From positions 1 through 23,795 of the forward strand of contig JAEDLK010000023.1 of assembly GCA_016295355.1 (NCBI GenBank): DNA of 23,795 nucleotides, in the 5' to 3' direction. Positions 6,846 through 14,422 of this stretch are shown in pieces; the first letter of the stretch is position 1, and the number at the start of each line of letters is the position of its first letter. The notes below the pieces were generated by a model that was given only the letters and a program-made list of their open reading frames with translations, ran no database searches and was not told the origin of the DNA. A program made the translations under genes and the position numbers. The stretch is from Clostridiaceae bacterium. GTDB lineage: Bacteria > Bacillota > Clostridia > Oscillospirales > Acutalibacteraceae.

Positions 6846-6967
6846 CAAAGCCCCAAGGACGATAAGTTCTTGGGGCTTACTTCTCACCTATTACCTCTTC
6901 ACTCTTACCTAAAAGGTCCTTGGGGCTTTGGGAAGTAATAAGTAAGAAGTAAGAGGTAATAAGTTTT
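6846..6967. repeat. Inverted element built of 7-base repeats around a CTTGGGGCTT core
   Basis: CAAAGCCCCAAGGAC (6846-6860) has a perfect 15-base inverted copy at 6916-6930, and a third partial copy (CTTGGGGCTT) at 6869-6878. Between them lie five tandem heptamers of type YTTACYT (6876-6910). After the second arm lie four heptamers of the complementary type AAGTAAG (6933-6960), ending in a partial AAGTTTT. The structure can fold in two mutually exclusive ways: 6848-6857 with 6869-6878, or 6846-6860 with 6916-6930. The heptamer tracts can also pair with each other. It lies between two convergent genes. Confidence 0.75.
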
Positions 6968-6995
6968 GCAAGGCTTTGCCTTGCTCTTTTTATTT
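6968..6995 (+). terminator. Intrinsic terminator (plus strand), convergent region
   Basis: GCAAGGC (6968-6974), loop TTT, GCCTTGC (6978-6984), then TCTTTTTATTT. It can stop plus-strand transcription from the SGNH gene before it enters trxB from behind. On the minus strand the same hairpin has no T run. Confidence 0.7.
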
Positions 6996-6999
6996 ATGA

Positions 7000-7908
7000 T
7001 TATACCTGCTCATCCAAATACCGACAGGCGGCTAAAGCAGCCACAGCGCCGTCAGATGCCGCAGTGGTGACCTGACGAATGGCTTTTTTGCGGCAATCAC
7101 CGGCAACAAAAAGGCCGGGATTTGGCACAAAACAGCGTTCGTCCGATTCAACATAGCCGCTCTCATCCAAGGGGAACATATCGGCAAAGGGCTCGTTTTG
7201 CGGTAAAAGACCGATGGCAACGAACAGGCCGTCCAACATTAGAGTTGTTTCGGCGCCGTTTTCACTTTGAACGGTGATGCCGGTTAAATGGTCATCGCCC
7301 AATAGCGATTTGACGGTTGTACCCAAGATGACCTCGATGTTTTCCTTGGTATTCACCTGTTCGCATAGCTTGGCTTCGCCGGTCAAGTAGGGGAGATTCT
7401 GCACGATGTAGACCTTTTTGCAAAGTTCGGAAAGCTGTAGGGCTTCTTGCAAAGCAGAGTTGCCGCCGCCGACAACGCCCACAGTTTGATCGGCAAAAAA
7501 GGCGCCGTCACAAACAGCACAGAAAGAGATGCCGTTGCCGATAAGCTCTTCCTCATGGGGTAATCCCAAACGGCGATGTTTAGCGCCGGTGGCCAAGATG
7601 ACCGTCTTACCGTCAAAGGTACCGTCATCGGTGATAACGGTATAGCCGCCGTCTGTTTTTTGGATGGCCGTTGCTTCGCAGAATTGCAAATCAGCCCCTT
7701 GTTCCAATATCTGTTCGGTCAGTTTTTCGGCAAATTCATTGCCGGTGACATTGATAAAGCCGGGGATGTTCTCAACCTTTGGTGAGTAGGTGATTTGACC
7801 GCCGTAGGTTGCTTTTTCAATCACTGCGACCGTTTTATTAGCCCTGCGAGCATACAGGGCGGCGGTCAGCCCCGCAGGGCCGCCGCCGACAATGATTATA
7901 TCATACAT
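7000..7908 (-). CDS. trxB: Thioredoxin reductase-like flavoprotein lacking the HRRxxxR motif
   Basis: A 302-residue low-molecular-weight thioredoxin reductase. It has an FAD-binding GGGPAG (8-13), the redox-active pair C130-A-V-C133 followed by DG, a second dinucleotide motif GGGNSA (147-152) and the C-terminal FAD motif GLFVAGDCR. In classical NADPH-dependent enzymes the second domain continues with HRRxxxR, which holds the 2'-phosphate of NADPH. Here that position reads VQNLPYLTGEAKL, with no Arg pair. Clostridial ferredoxin-dependent and other atypical thioredoxin reductases are known to lack these residues, so the donor may not be NADPH. AAAGGAA precedes ATG 7908. The gene follows nrdD by 17 bases on the same strand, so it is probably cotranscribed and reduces the redoxin fused to NrdD. 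Confidence 0.93.
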   Translation of the reverse strand: MYDIIIVGGGPAGLTAALYARRANKTVAVIEKATYGGQITYSPKVENIPGFINVTGNEFAEKLTEQILEQGADLQFCEATAIQKTDGGYTVITDDGTFDGKTVILATGAKHRRLGLPHEEELIGNGISFCAVCDGAFFADQTVGVVGGGNSALQEALQLSELCKKVYIVQNLPYLTGEAKLCEQVNTKENIEVILGTTVKSLLGDDHLTGITVQSENGAETTLMLDGLFVAIGLLPQNEPFADMFPLDESGYVESDERCFVPNPGLFVAGDCRKKAIRQVTTAASDGAVAALAACRYLDEQV

Positions 7909-7925
7909 GCCTGTTTTTCGTTCCT

Positions 7926-10298
7926 TTACAGTCCGAGTTCTTTCTTGATAGCGCCTACACCGGCAAACTTTGCAGCCTCGCCGTTCTTAACGATGACCAG
8001 AGTCGGAGCCTGCTTGATGCCCAAAGCCGTAGCCAGCTCCACGTTATCGGTGGCCAACAGCTTCTTATAAGCATAGTTGGCTTTGTCCATCATCGCACAG
8101 GCCAGTTTGCAGTTGGGGCAGGTGGCCGAGGTGAACAAATAGCTTCCGTCGGTCAAGGTCTGGGGATTGTCGTCTACGATCTCGGTGGTTTCTGCCATCT
8201 CAACGGGTCCGTTGTGCTTTAGAACACTGGTGCCGATGTTGTAAGTGCGACGTTCCTTGTATTCTTGCGTTTTTCCGGCATTCCAGTTCTGTACCGGGCG
8301 GTAATATCCGGTGATACGGCTGTAAACCTCGGCGGGCTCACCGCATTCGGGGCAGACGTACTGTTCGCCGTTCAGATAGCCGTGGTTTTTACAAACCGAA
8401 TAGGTCGGAGAAATGGTGTAGTATGGGAGCTTGTAGTTTTCGGCAATCTTGCGAACCAGATTGGCCGCTGCCTCCCAGCTGGGCATTTTCTCGCCCAAGA
8501 AGGCGTGGAATACCGTGCCGGAGGTGTAAAGCGTCTGCAGTTCATCCTGTATATCCAGTGCCGAGAAAATATCATCGGTATAGCCAACCGGCAAGTGACT
8601 GCTGTTGGTGTAGTAGGGGGCGCCGCCAGCTTCAGAGGCTGTGATGATATCGGGATACTGCTCCACATCATGCTTGGCCAGGCGATAAGAGGTGGACTCG
8701 GCGGGTGTGGCTTCCAGGTTGTACAAATCGCCGTATTTTTCTTGGTAATCGGACAAACGCTCTCTCATGTGATTCAAGACATGTTTAGTGAATTCTTGGC
8801 AATGTTCGTCGGTCATATCGGCTTTAATCCAATTGGCGTTCAAGCCAACCTCGTTCATGCCAACCAGACCGATGGTAGAGAAGTGGTTGTTGAAGGTGCC
8901 CAAATACCGTTTGGTGTAGGGGTACAAACCGGCATCCAACAGCTTGGTGATAACGGTTCTCTTAACCTTCAGCGAACGGGCGGCAACATCCATCATGTGA
9001 TCCAAACGATTATAGAAGTCAGCCTCATTGGTCGACATATAAGCGATACGAGGCATATTGATGGTCACAACGCCGACAGAACCGGTTGATTCACCCGAAC
9101 CGAAGTAACCGCCGGATTTTTTGCGCAATTCACGCAAATCCAAACGCAAACGGCAACACATGGAGCGAACATCGCTCGGTTCCATATCGCTGTTGATATA
9201 GTTGGAGAAGTACGGCGTGCCGTATTTGGCAGTCATCTCAAACAGCAAGCGGTTATTCTCGGTCGGAGACCAATCGAAGTCTCTGGTGATAGAGTAGGTG
9301 GGAATAGGATACTGGAAGCCGCGGCCGTTTGCGTCGCCCTCAATCATAATTTCAATGAAGGCCTTGTTGACCAAGCGCATTTCGTCTTGGCAGTCGCCGT
9401 AGGTAAAGTCCATTTCCTTGCCGCCTACAATGGCCGGCAAATCCTTCAAATCGTTCGGAACGGTCCAGTCCAAGGTGATGTTGGAGAAAGGAGCCTGGGT
9501 GCCCCAACGGGACGGGGTATTCACTCCGTAAACGAAGGACTGAATGCACTGCTTAATTTCCTTATAGGAAAGGTTGTCAACCTTCACAAACGGAGCTAAA
9601 TAGGTATCAAAGGAGGAGAATGCCTGTGCGCCGGCCCATTCGTTTTGCATAATGCCCAAGAAATTAACCATTTGATTACACAGGGTGGAAAGATGGCTTG
9701 CAGGAGAAGAGGTGATCTTGCCCGGAACACCGCCCAAGCCTTCCTTGATGAGCTGTTTAAGGCTCCAACCGGCACAGTAACCGGTCAGCATGGAAAGGTC
9801 ATGAATGTGAATATCGCAGTTGCGGTGAGCGTTGCTGATTTCCTGATCATAGATTTCCGAGAGCCAATAATTGGCGGTAATGGCACCGGAGTTGGAAAGA
9901 ATCAAACCGCCGACAGAGTAGGTAACGGTTGAGTTTTCCTTAACGCGCCAGTCCAAAACATTGATGTAGTTGTTGATGGTTTCTTTGTAATCAAGGAAGG
10001 TGTTCTTCAAATTGCGCAGTTTTTCACGCTGTTTACGATACAGAATGTAGGACTTGGCCACACTGTCGTAACCGCCTTGAATCAACACCGATTCAACGCT
10101 GTCCTGGACGTCCTCAACAGCTACCAAACCATCTTTGATTTTCGGCAGAAAATCAGCGGAAACCTTCAATGCCAAAAAATCAATGATATTCTCAGTATAG
10201 TCGGTACCGGTAGCCTCAAAGGCCAATTTCATGGCGTTGGCGATTTTGCTGATGTCGAAGTCTACAATTTTTCCATCACGCTTGATAATTTGATACAT
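7926..10298 (-). CDS. nrdD: Anaerobic ribonucleoside-triphosphate reductase (class III) with fused C-terminal redoxin domain
   Basis: A 790-residue glycyl-radical enzyme converting ribonucleotides to deoxyribonucleotides. The N-terminal ATP-cone (1-95) begins MYQIIKRDGKIVDFD. The catalytic barrel contains active-site cysteine candidates C175 (GYCAGWS) and C381/C382 (MCCRLRLD). A zinc site is formed by C636-x2-H639 and C649-x2-C652. The glycyl-radical site is G664 in RITGYYRP, where E. coli has RVCGYL. After a linker, residues 718-790 form a small glutaredoxin/thioredoxin-like domain with C727-P-N-C730 and the cis-Pro motif APT. Such a domain points to protein-dithiol reduction rather than formate, as in the thioredoxin-dependent NrdD class. 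I chose ATG 10298, which has GGGGAG just upstream; a longer open frame to 10421 runs into nrdG and is not needed. It lies between nrdG and trxB. Confidence 0.96.
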   Translation of the reverse strand: MYQIIKRDGKIVDFDISKIANAMKLAFEATGTDYTENIIDFLALKVSADFLPKIKDGLVAVEDVQDSVESVLIQGGYDSVAKSYILYRKQREKLRNLKNTFLDYKETINNYINVLDWRVKENSTVTYSVGGLILSNSGAITANYWLSEIYDQEISNAHRNCDIHIHDLSMLTGYCAGWSLKQLIKEGLGGVPGKITSSPASHLSTLCNQMVNFLGIMQNEWAGAQAFSSFDTYLAPFVKVDNLSYKEIKQCIQSFVYGVNTPSRWGTQAPFSNITLDWTVPNDLKDLPAIVGGKEMDFTYGDCQDEMRLVNKAFIEIMIEGDANGRGFQYPIPTYSITRDFDWSPTENNRLLFEMTAKYGTPYFSNYINSDMEPSDVRSMCCRLRLDLRELRKKSGGYFGSGESTGSVGVVTINMPRIAYMSTNEADFYNRLDHMMDVAARSLKVKRTVITKLLDAGLYPYTKRYLGTFNNHFSTIGLVGMNEVGLNANWIKADMTDEHCQEFTKHVLNHMRERLSDYQEKYGDLYNLEATPAESTSYRLAKHDVEQYPDIITASEAGGAPYYTNSSHLPVGYTDDIFSALDIQDELQTLYTSGTVFHAFLGEKMPSWEAAANLVRKIAENYKLPYYTISPTYSVCKNHGYLNGEQYVCPECGEPAEVYSRITGYYRPVQNWNAGKTQEYKERRTYNIGTSVLKHNGPVEMAETTEIVDDNPQTLTDGSYLFTSATCPNCKLACAMMDKANYAYKKLLATDNVELATALGIKQAPTLVIVKNGEAAKFAGVGAIKKELGL

Positions 10299-10320
10299 GA
10301 TCCATTCTCCCCTGTATTTT

Positions 10321-11019
10321 TTATAGTCCGCGGACGGCGACCGACGGAACAAACGGCCGGACGGCATTCGCAAATTGCTGCATCTCTTCCGGGCTGAAGG
10401 CCTCAAGGCCCTGCGGCGCAATCAAATCCCCGGAATCTTTGAATTGCTGTAAATAGTATTCCTCTGCGCCGGCAATCCATTCAGCCAGGCGGATTAAGCC
10501 TTCCTTTGTGTGGATGCCTTTGACTACGGTGGTGCGAAACTCATACTCCACATGGCCGCTTAACAGAAAGTCAATGGATTCCTGAACGGCGTCAACGGAA
10601 AAGTTGTCAAGTCCCACCGTTTTAGCGTAGGAAGCCGGTTCGTTTTTAATATCCATAGCCACTCGGTCAACGAGTCCTTCGTTTACTACGGTTTTCAAAT
10701 GTTGCGGCAGGGTGCCGTTGGTGTCTAACTTAATGGGGTAGCCCATGGCTTTGATGTTTCGCAGAAAATCATCCAAATCAGGATGAAGAAGCGGTTCACC
10801 GCCGGTGATAACAACACCTTCCAATACGCTCCTACGCTTGGATAGGTACGCCAGAAAGTCGTTTTCACTGACAGTCGGGTCTTCCTTGCGGATCACCAAC
10901 GAGGCGTTATGGCAAAAAGGACAGCGAAGATTACATCCGCCCGTGAAGGCCGTACAGGCCATTTTGCCGGGATAGTCCAGCAGTGTCAATTTTTGCATTC
11001 CCGTAATGACCGTGATCAT
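10321..11019 (-). CDS. nrdG: Anaerobic ribonucleoside-triphosphate reductase activating protein (radical SAM)
   Basis: The radical-SAM activase that installs the glycyl radical on NrdD, 232 residues. The [4Fe-4S]-binding motif is CNLRCPFC (CxxxCxxC) in the context TGGCNLRCPFCHN, and TGGEPLLHP is the SAM-contacting GGE motif. The start MQKLTLLDYPG, preceded by a few residues, is typical of the NrdG2-type family. I use ATG 11019; its ribosome site AAAAGGAG is very close (2 bases), and ATG 10998 (MQKLTLL) is the alternative. The longer frame to 11079 is excluded because it would begin upstream of the -10 element. nrdD follows after 22 bases. Confidence 0.94.
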   Translation of the reverse strand: MITVITGMQKLTLLDYPGKMACTAFTGGCNLRCPFCHNASLVIRKEDPTVSENDFLAYLSKRRSVLEGVVITGGEPLLHPDLDDFLRNIKAMGYPIKLDTNGTLPQHLKTVVNEGLVDRVAMDIKNEPASYAKTVGLDNFSVDAVQESIDFLLSGHVEYEFRTTVVKGIHTKEGLIRLAEWIAGAEEYYLQQFKDSGDLIAPQGLEAFSPEEMQQFANAVRPFVPSVAVRGL

Positions 11020-11044
11020 CACTCCTTTTCGTCGAACTGGTACG

Positions 11045-11073
11045 ATTATAACATATCTTGTGTCGTTCGTCAA
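11045..11073 (-). promoter_or_regulatory. Sigma-A promoter of the nrdG-nrdD-trxB operon
   Basis: On the minus strand, TTGACG (11068-11073) and consensus TATAAT (11045-11050) are separated by 17 bases. Transcription would begin near 11038, about 20 bases before the nrdG start codon. Confidence 0.8.
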
Positions 11074-11095
11074 TATCAAATACTATATCTTGTTG
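11048..11095 (-). promoter_or_regulatory. Pair of NrdR-box-like operators
   Basis: Read on the minus strand, CAACAAGATATAGTAT (11080-11095) and ACACAAGATATGTTAT (11048-11063) share the core CAAGATAT and start 32 bp apart, about three helical turns. Paired 16-bp boxes of consensus near ACACwATATAtwGTGT at 31-32 bp spacing are the known signature of NrdR, the ATP-cone repressor of ribonucleotide reductase genes. The proximal box overlaps the -10 and the spacer; the distal box lies upstream of the -35. The nrdR gene is not in the window. Confidence 0.75.
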
Positions 11096-11156
11096 TATTT
11101 TTTTGCACAAAAGAGGGTAATCTAATTTGGTAAGGTTGCCGATACATTCATAAAGA

Positions 11157-11185
11157 TTGACGAAGTCGTTCCATGATGCTATAAT
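11157..11185 (+). promoter_or_regulatory. Sigma-A promoter of the PAP2-esterase pair
   Basis: TTGACG (11157-11162), 17-base spacer, consensus TATAAT (11180-11185). It has the same -35 hexamer as the divergent nrd promoter. A small dyad, AATATT-TCC-AATATT (11183-11197), covers the expected start of transcription. Confidence 0.75.
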
Positions 11186-11287
11186 ATTTCCAATATTAAA
11201 CAGCGTATGTTTCATCAGGTTCAGTGGGGTAAATCGCATGGTATTTGTTTGCCGAACCGATGTTTATTATATGTAAGGTGGTATTTA

Positions 11288-11968
11288 ATGCTTCGATCCT
11301 TGTTCAAAAAGCTCCCGCACATTTATTATCTGGCCGGCCTACTAATCTTGTCAGGCCTGTATTTTGTGGCCAGTCGCCTTATTGTAAATCCAACGGTGGT
11401 GCATCTGACACTGGATGATGTCATTCCGTTTGTGCCGGCCTTTATCATCCCCTATATTTTATGGTATTTGTATATTCCGTTGTTGTTTATCCTAACCTGT
11501 CTTAAAAGTACACGGGCGTTTGATCAAATGTGTGTGTCGGTGTACAGCGGTATGTTGTTTTGCATCATCATTTTCTTTGTTTTTCCCACGGCCATTGATT
11601 TTCGTCCCGAGGTGTCGGGAAACAGCGTGTTGTTGCGTTTGTGCGGCATCATTTTTGCCATAGATCAACCGTTCAATGTGTTTCCGAGTCTGCATTGCTT
11701 TGAATCGGTTTGTGTTCATTTGGTGGCCTTCCGTCAAACCTCGCTGTCCAAGCGTACCGGCTGGCGAATTGCATCGGCGATTTTTGCATCCTTGATTTGT
11801 GCCTCCACCGTTTTTGTTAAACAGCATTCGGTGGTGGATGTGGTCGGCGGTGTGCTGTTGGCCTTTGTCGCTTATTTTATGGTGTGCAAGGTGTTTATGA
11901 AGGATCAAAAAGCAAAAGCCAAAGTGCGGGCTCAAAAGGATGTTTTACATGGTGAAACCGATTTATGA
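11288..11968 (+). CDS. PAP2-superfamily integral membrane protein (lipid phosphatase/phosphotransferase)
   Basis: A 226-residue polytopic membrane protein. Hydrophobic segments are visible near residues 12-30, 47-70, 85-100, 113-127, 160-177 and 184-204. The PAP2 motifs are PSLHCFES (133-140) and KQHSVVD with H180 and D184; the first motif is weak (FRPE near 105-108). Family members remove or transfer phosphate head groups of lipids such as phosphatidate, undecaprenyl pyrophosphate or sphingolipid precursors; the substrate is unknown here. The start at ATG 11288 is favoured by AAGGTGG 7 bases upstream; the in-frame ATG at 11207 is about 12 bases after the predicted transcription start with no ribosome site. 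The 3' end overlaps the esterase gene by 20 bases. Confidence 0.85.
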   Translation: MLRSLFKKLPHIYYLAGLLILSGLYFVASRLIVNPTVVHLTLDDVIPFVPAFIIPYILWYLYIPLLFILTCLKSTRAFDQMCVSVYSGMLFCIIIFFVFPTAIDFRPEVSGNSVLLRLCGIIFAIDQPFNVFPSLHCFESVCVHLVAFRQTSLSKRTGWRIASAIFASLICASTVFVKQHSVVDVVGGVLLAFVAYFMVCKVFMKDQKAKAKVRAQKDVLHGETDL

Positions 11969-12848
11969 TGAAATGGGACACAAAGCCGATGCGGCGGTTC
12001 TCTTTGTTTTCGGTCAATCCAACGCTCATGCTCATTCCCAGTTTTTAGAGGAATCAATGCGCTTGTACACGCCGCTCACCCATGTGTTTTCTCTGGCAAG
12101 ACAATCGAATCAGTCTCTTATCATAAACAGAGTGACATTTGAGGGTTACAAAACCGAGGGTATGAACCTCGGCGAAACGCAAAATCATACCGCCTGCTTT
12201 GCTTATTATACGGCTTTGGCTTGGGAAAAGGCGGTGCTGTCGGGGGAAGAACTGCCGGATCTGTTTATCGTGCAAGTGTCTATCGGTTCCCAAGGTATCG
12301 TAGGTGGAATGTGGAATCGAGATAAAGCACCGGCATTAAGGCCGGGCACTTTACATAGGGCCGATATTGCCTTGTTGCCGTGGACGGAAAAGATCAATCA
12401 CTTGGTCATGCAACAGCTAAAAGAGCAATTTCGTCACCCGGTGGTCATCGGTTGCCATTGGATCGGCAGTGAAAATGATTGCGTGAAGGGCTGTTTCGAC
12501 CATCCGCAACTGGATGAGCGGTACGATGAACATTTTGACAGATTGCTTGGCTCCATCGGTCAACCCTGTAAGCTGTATTTGTATGAAATAGTTTTGGAAC
12601 CGGACAAGACGGCGGATGCACGGGCGCCCATTAATAAGGCCTTAAAGCGGCAGACAGAGCGTCTGCCGGCGGTTCGCTTTGTCAAAACCGATGGGGATTG
12701 TCCGTATATGAATCACGATCCGTCGGCTCATTTCGGCATTTTTGACCGAGATGATGTTCATTATTTGCCAAGGACACAAAGGTGGTTTTCGGACAGTTTT
12801 TTAAGAGAGGTCTGGCGATTACCGGCCGACACGCCGATTAAACGCTGA
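11949..12848 (+). CDS. SGNH-type GQSN esterase (sialate O-acetylesterase/CE6-like)
   Basis: A 299-residue hydrolase with the motif FGQSNA (21-26), nucleophile S24, characteristic of the sialate O-acetylesterase-like branch of SGNH hydrolases. A block-III candidate is WIGSEND (171-177), and the C-terminal catalytic pair lies in DDVHYLPRTQRWF (D268, H271). There is no signal peptide. AAAAGG lies 9 bases before ATG 11949; ATG 11940 would sit directly on that site. Its start is inside the PAP2 gene, so the two are translationally linked and may act on the same envelope lipid or glycan. The deacylated substrate cannot be read from the sequence. Confidence 0.83.
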   Translation: MVKPIYDEMGHKADAAVLFVFGQSNAHAHSQFLEESMRLYTPLTHVFSLARQSNQSLIINRVTFEGYKTEGMNLGETQNHTACFAYYTALAWEKAVLSGEELPDLFIVQVSIGSQGIVGGMWNRDKAPALRPGTLHRADIALLPWTEKINHLVMQQLKEQFRHPVVIGCHWIGSENDCVKGCFDHPQLDERYDEHFDRLLGSIGQPCKLYLYEIVLEPDKTADARAPINKALKRQTERLPAVRFVKTDGDCPYMNHDPSAHFGIFDRDDVHYLPRTQRWFSDSFLREVWRLPADTPIKR

Positions 12849-12982
12849 AAGCTATTACACAATTCCTTGTTTTTCGATGGTTCTTTTGCCCGTTTTTTAC
12901 GGCGAAAAATGGGCGAAAGGATGTATGTGTATGGCGCTTTCAGAAAAGGAACGAAAAAAGCAGGAATTATGAGTGTCAATCG

Positions 12983-13011
12983 TTGAAAAACAGTGCAGAA
13001 TGTGCTATACT
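12983..13011 (+). promoter_or_regulatory. Sigma-A promoter of the antiporter gene
   Basis: TTGAAA (12983-12988), 17-base spacer, TATACT (13006-13011), 35 bases before the start codon. The rest of the 12849-13046 gap holds only an imperfect TTTTGCCC/GGGCGAAA inverted repeat near 12885-12918 that might end the upstream transcript. Confidence 0.75.
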
Positions 13012-13046
13012 GTTTCGTAATCGTATATTAGAGAGGTCGAAATCGT

Positions 13047-14348
13047 ATGGATGTTTTGTTAAGTGTTTCGGTGGCCTTAATTGCCGGGCTGTTGATGTCC
13101 CGTGTTGTAAAACCGTTGGGTCTGCCGGCCGTGACGGGTTATTTGGTGGCCGGTGTGTTGATCGGCCCGTATTGCCTTGGGCAACTGGGTACTGCCTTGT
13201 CGATTGACGGGCTGGGGTTCCGTGATGCGGCGTATGTGGAACGCTTCGGCGTTATTTCGGATGTAGCTTTGGGCTTTATTGCTTTTTCCATCGGTAATGA
13301 ATTTCGTCTGTCGCAGTTAAAACAAACCGGTAAACAGGCCACCGTTATCGGTGTGGTGCAGGCGTTGTTCGCCACCTTGTTGGTGGATGTATCTCTTTGC
13401 ACTCTCAGTGCCGTTCTTGGTGAAGCGGTGTTCCCTATGAGTGCGGCTATAACCTTGGGTGCTGTAGCCACCGCAACGGCTCCGGCCGCTACCTTAATGG
13501 TGGTTCGTCAGTATAAGGCCAAAGGAAAGCTGACCGATATCTTGTTGCCTATCGTTGCGTTGGATGATGCCGTCGGTTTGGTGGTGTTTGCTGTTTCTTT
13601 TGGTATTGCCAAGGCTATGGTTAGCGGTTCGGTTGATTTTTATTCTATTATCTTAAATCCCGTGATTGAGATTGTGGCGTCCTTACTGCTGGGTACGGTC
13701 ATGGGTTTTTTGTTTTCGGAGTCTGAAAAATTCTTTCATTCCCGCAGTAAGCGTTTGTCAGTGTCGGTTACCTTTGTGATTTTCACAGTGGCGCTAACAA
13801 TGATTAAGATTCCCATCGGTCGCGTGACGGTCGGCACCTCCTCGCTTTTGGCCTGTATGATGCTCGGTACGGTTTTCTGCAATGTGTGCGAATCCTCCGG
13901 CGAGTTGATGGAGCGTGTGGACCGCTGGACAACCCCGTTGTTCATTTTGTTTTTTGTCATCAGCGGTGCTGAACTGGAGCTGAATATCTTTACGCATCTC
14001 TCCATTGTGTTTGTCGGTGTCGTGTATATCATCTTCCGTTCGCTCGGTAAGATGTTGGGTGCGTATACCAGCGCCAAGGCCGTTCATTGCGAACCGCAGG
14101 TGGTTAAGTATTTGGGTATCACGCTTTTGCCACAGGCCGGTGTGGCACTGGGCATGTCGGTTACGGCCATGGAGCTCGGCACAACCGAAGGGGCGTTGGT
14201 ACGCAACATTATTCTGTTTTCGGTGTTGATCTATGAACTGGTTGGACCGGTGCTGACCAAAATTGCCTTGACCAAGGCCGGTGAAATCATTCCGGAGAAC
14301 CGCCGTTCGGCCAAACGCTTAAACGCCGAGCATTCTCAAAAAGTATAA
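13047..14348 (+). CDS. Cation:proton antiporter, CPA2 family
   Basis: A 433-residue membrane protein with about 12-13 hydrophobic segments. The family signature is clear: the discontinuous-helix region ATATAPAAT (141-149) and the paired acidic residues in VALDDAVGLVVF (D173, D174), the DD typical of electrogenic Na+(K+)/H+ antiporters such as NhaA/NapA types. The Pro-Gly-rich first helices (GLPAVTGYLVAGVLIGP, 25-41) are also characteristic. It lacks the C-terminal TrkA-N domain found in Kef/YbaL-type transporters. The likely role is cytoplasmic pH and cation homeostasis; ion specificity is unknown. AGAGAGG precedes ATG 13047. Confidence 0.9.
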   Translation: MDVLLSVSVALIAGLLMSRVVKPLGLPAVTGYLVAGVLIGPYCLGQLGTALSIDGLGFRDAAYVERFGVISDVALGFIAFSIGNEFRLSQLKQTGKQATVIGVVQALFATLLVDVSLCTLSAVLGEAVFPMSAAITLGAVATATAPAATLMVVRQYKAKGKLTDILLPIVALDDAVGLVVFAVSFGIAKAMVSGSVDFYSIILNPVIEIVASLLLGTVMGFLFSESEKFFHSRSKRLSVSVTFVIFTVALTMIKIPIGRVTVGTSSLLACMMLGTVFCNVCESSGELMERVDRWTTPLFILFFVISGAELELNIFTHLSIVFVGVVYIIFRSLGKMLGAYTSAKAVHCEPQVVKYLGITLLPQAGVALGMSVTAMELGTTEGALVRNIILFSVLIYELVGPVLTKIALTKAGEIIPENRRSAKRLNAEHSQKV

Positions 14349-14361
14349 TCGGATAAAAGCA

Positions 14362-14388
14362 GTTTTCCCGATATTGCGTAGGGAAAAC
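14362..14388. repeat. Hairpin between antiporter and pncB
   Basis: GTTTTCCC (14362-14369) and GGGAAAAC (14381-14388) form a perfect 8-bp stem with an 11-base loop. No T run follows, so it is not a standard terminator on the plus strand. It may slow read-through, stabilise the pncB mRNA 5' end, or mark a processing site. No separate promoter for pncB is evident. Confidence 0.5.
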
Positions 14389-14422
14389 CGAAACAACGCA
14401 AGGAAGAAAAGAGGGTACATTT

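Noticed and set aside
6876..6960. Heptamer tracts as a possible CRISPR array
   Set aside because: Repeats are 7 bases with no spacers and no cas genes are present; the phase is a simple tandem repeat.
8265..9089. A 274-residue open frame on the plus strand opposite nrdD
   Set aside because: It lies entirely inside the well-supported nrdD gene, has no ribosome site and encodes no recognisable motif; it is a shadow of nrdD codon usage.
12931..12972. Tiny frame MALSEKERKKQEL after the esterase gene
   Set aside because: Only 13 codons, upstream of the antiporter promoter and without a supporting terminator or known leader peptide function; too short to support.
14349..14422. NAD-sensing riboswitch before pncB
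   Set aside because: The leader is only 74 bases with one simple hairpin; I see no multi-helix architecture of a known NAD riboswitch.
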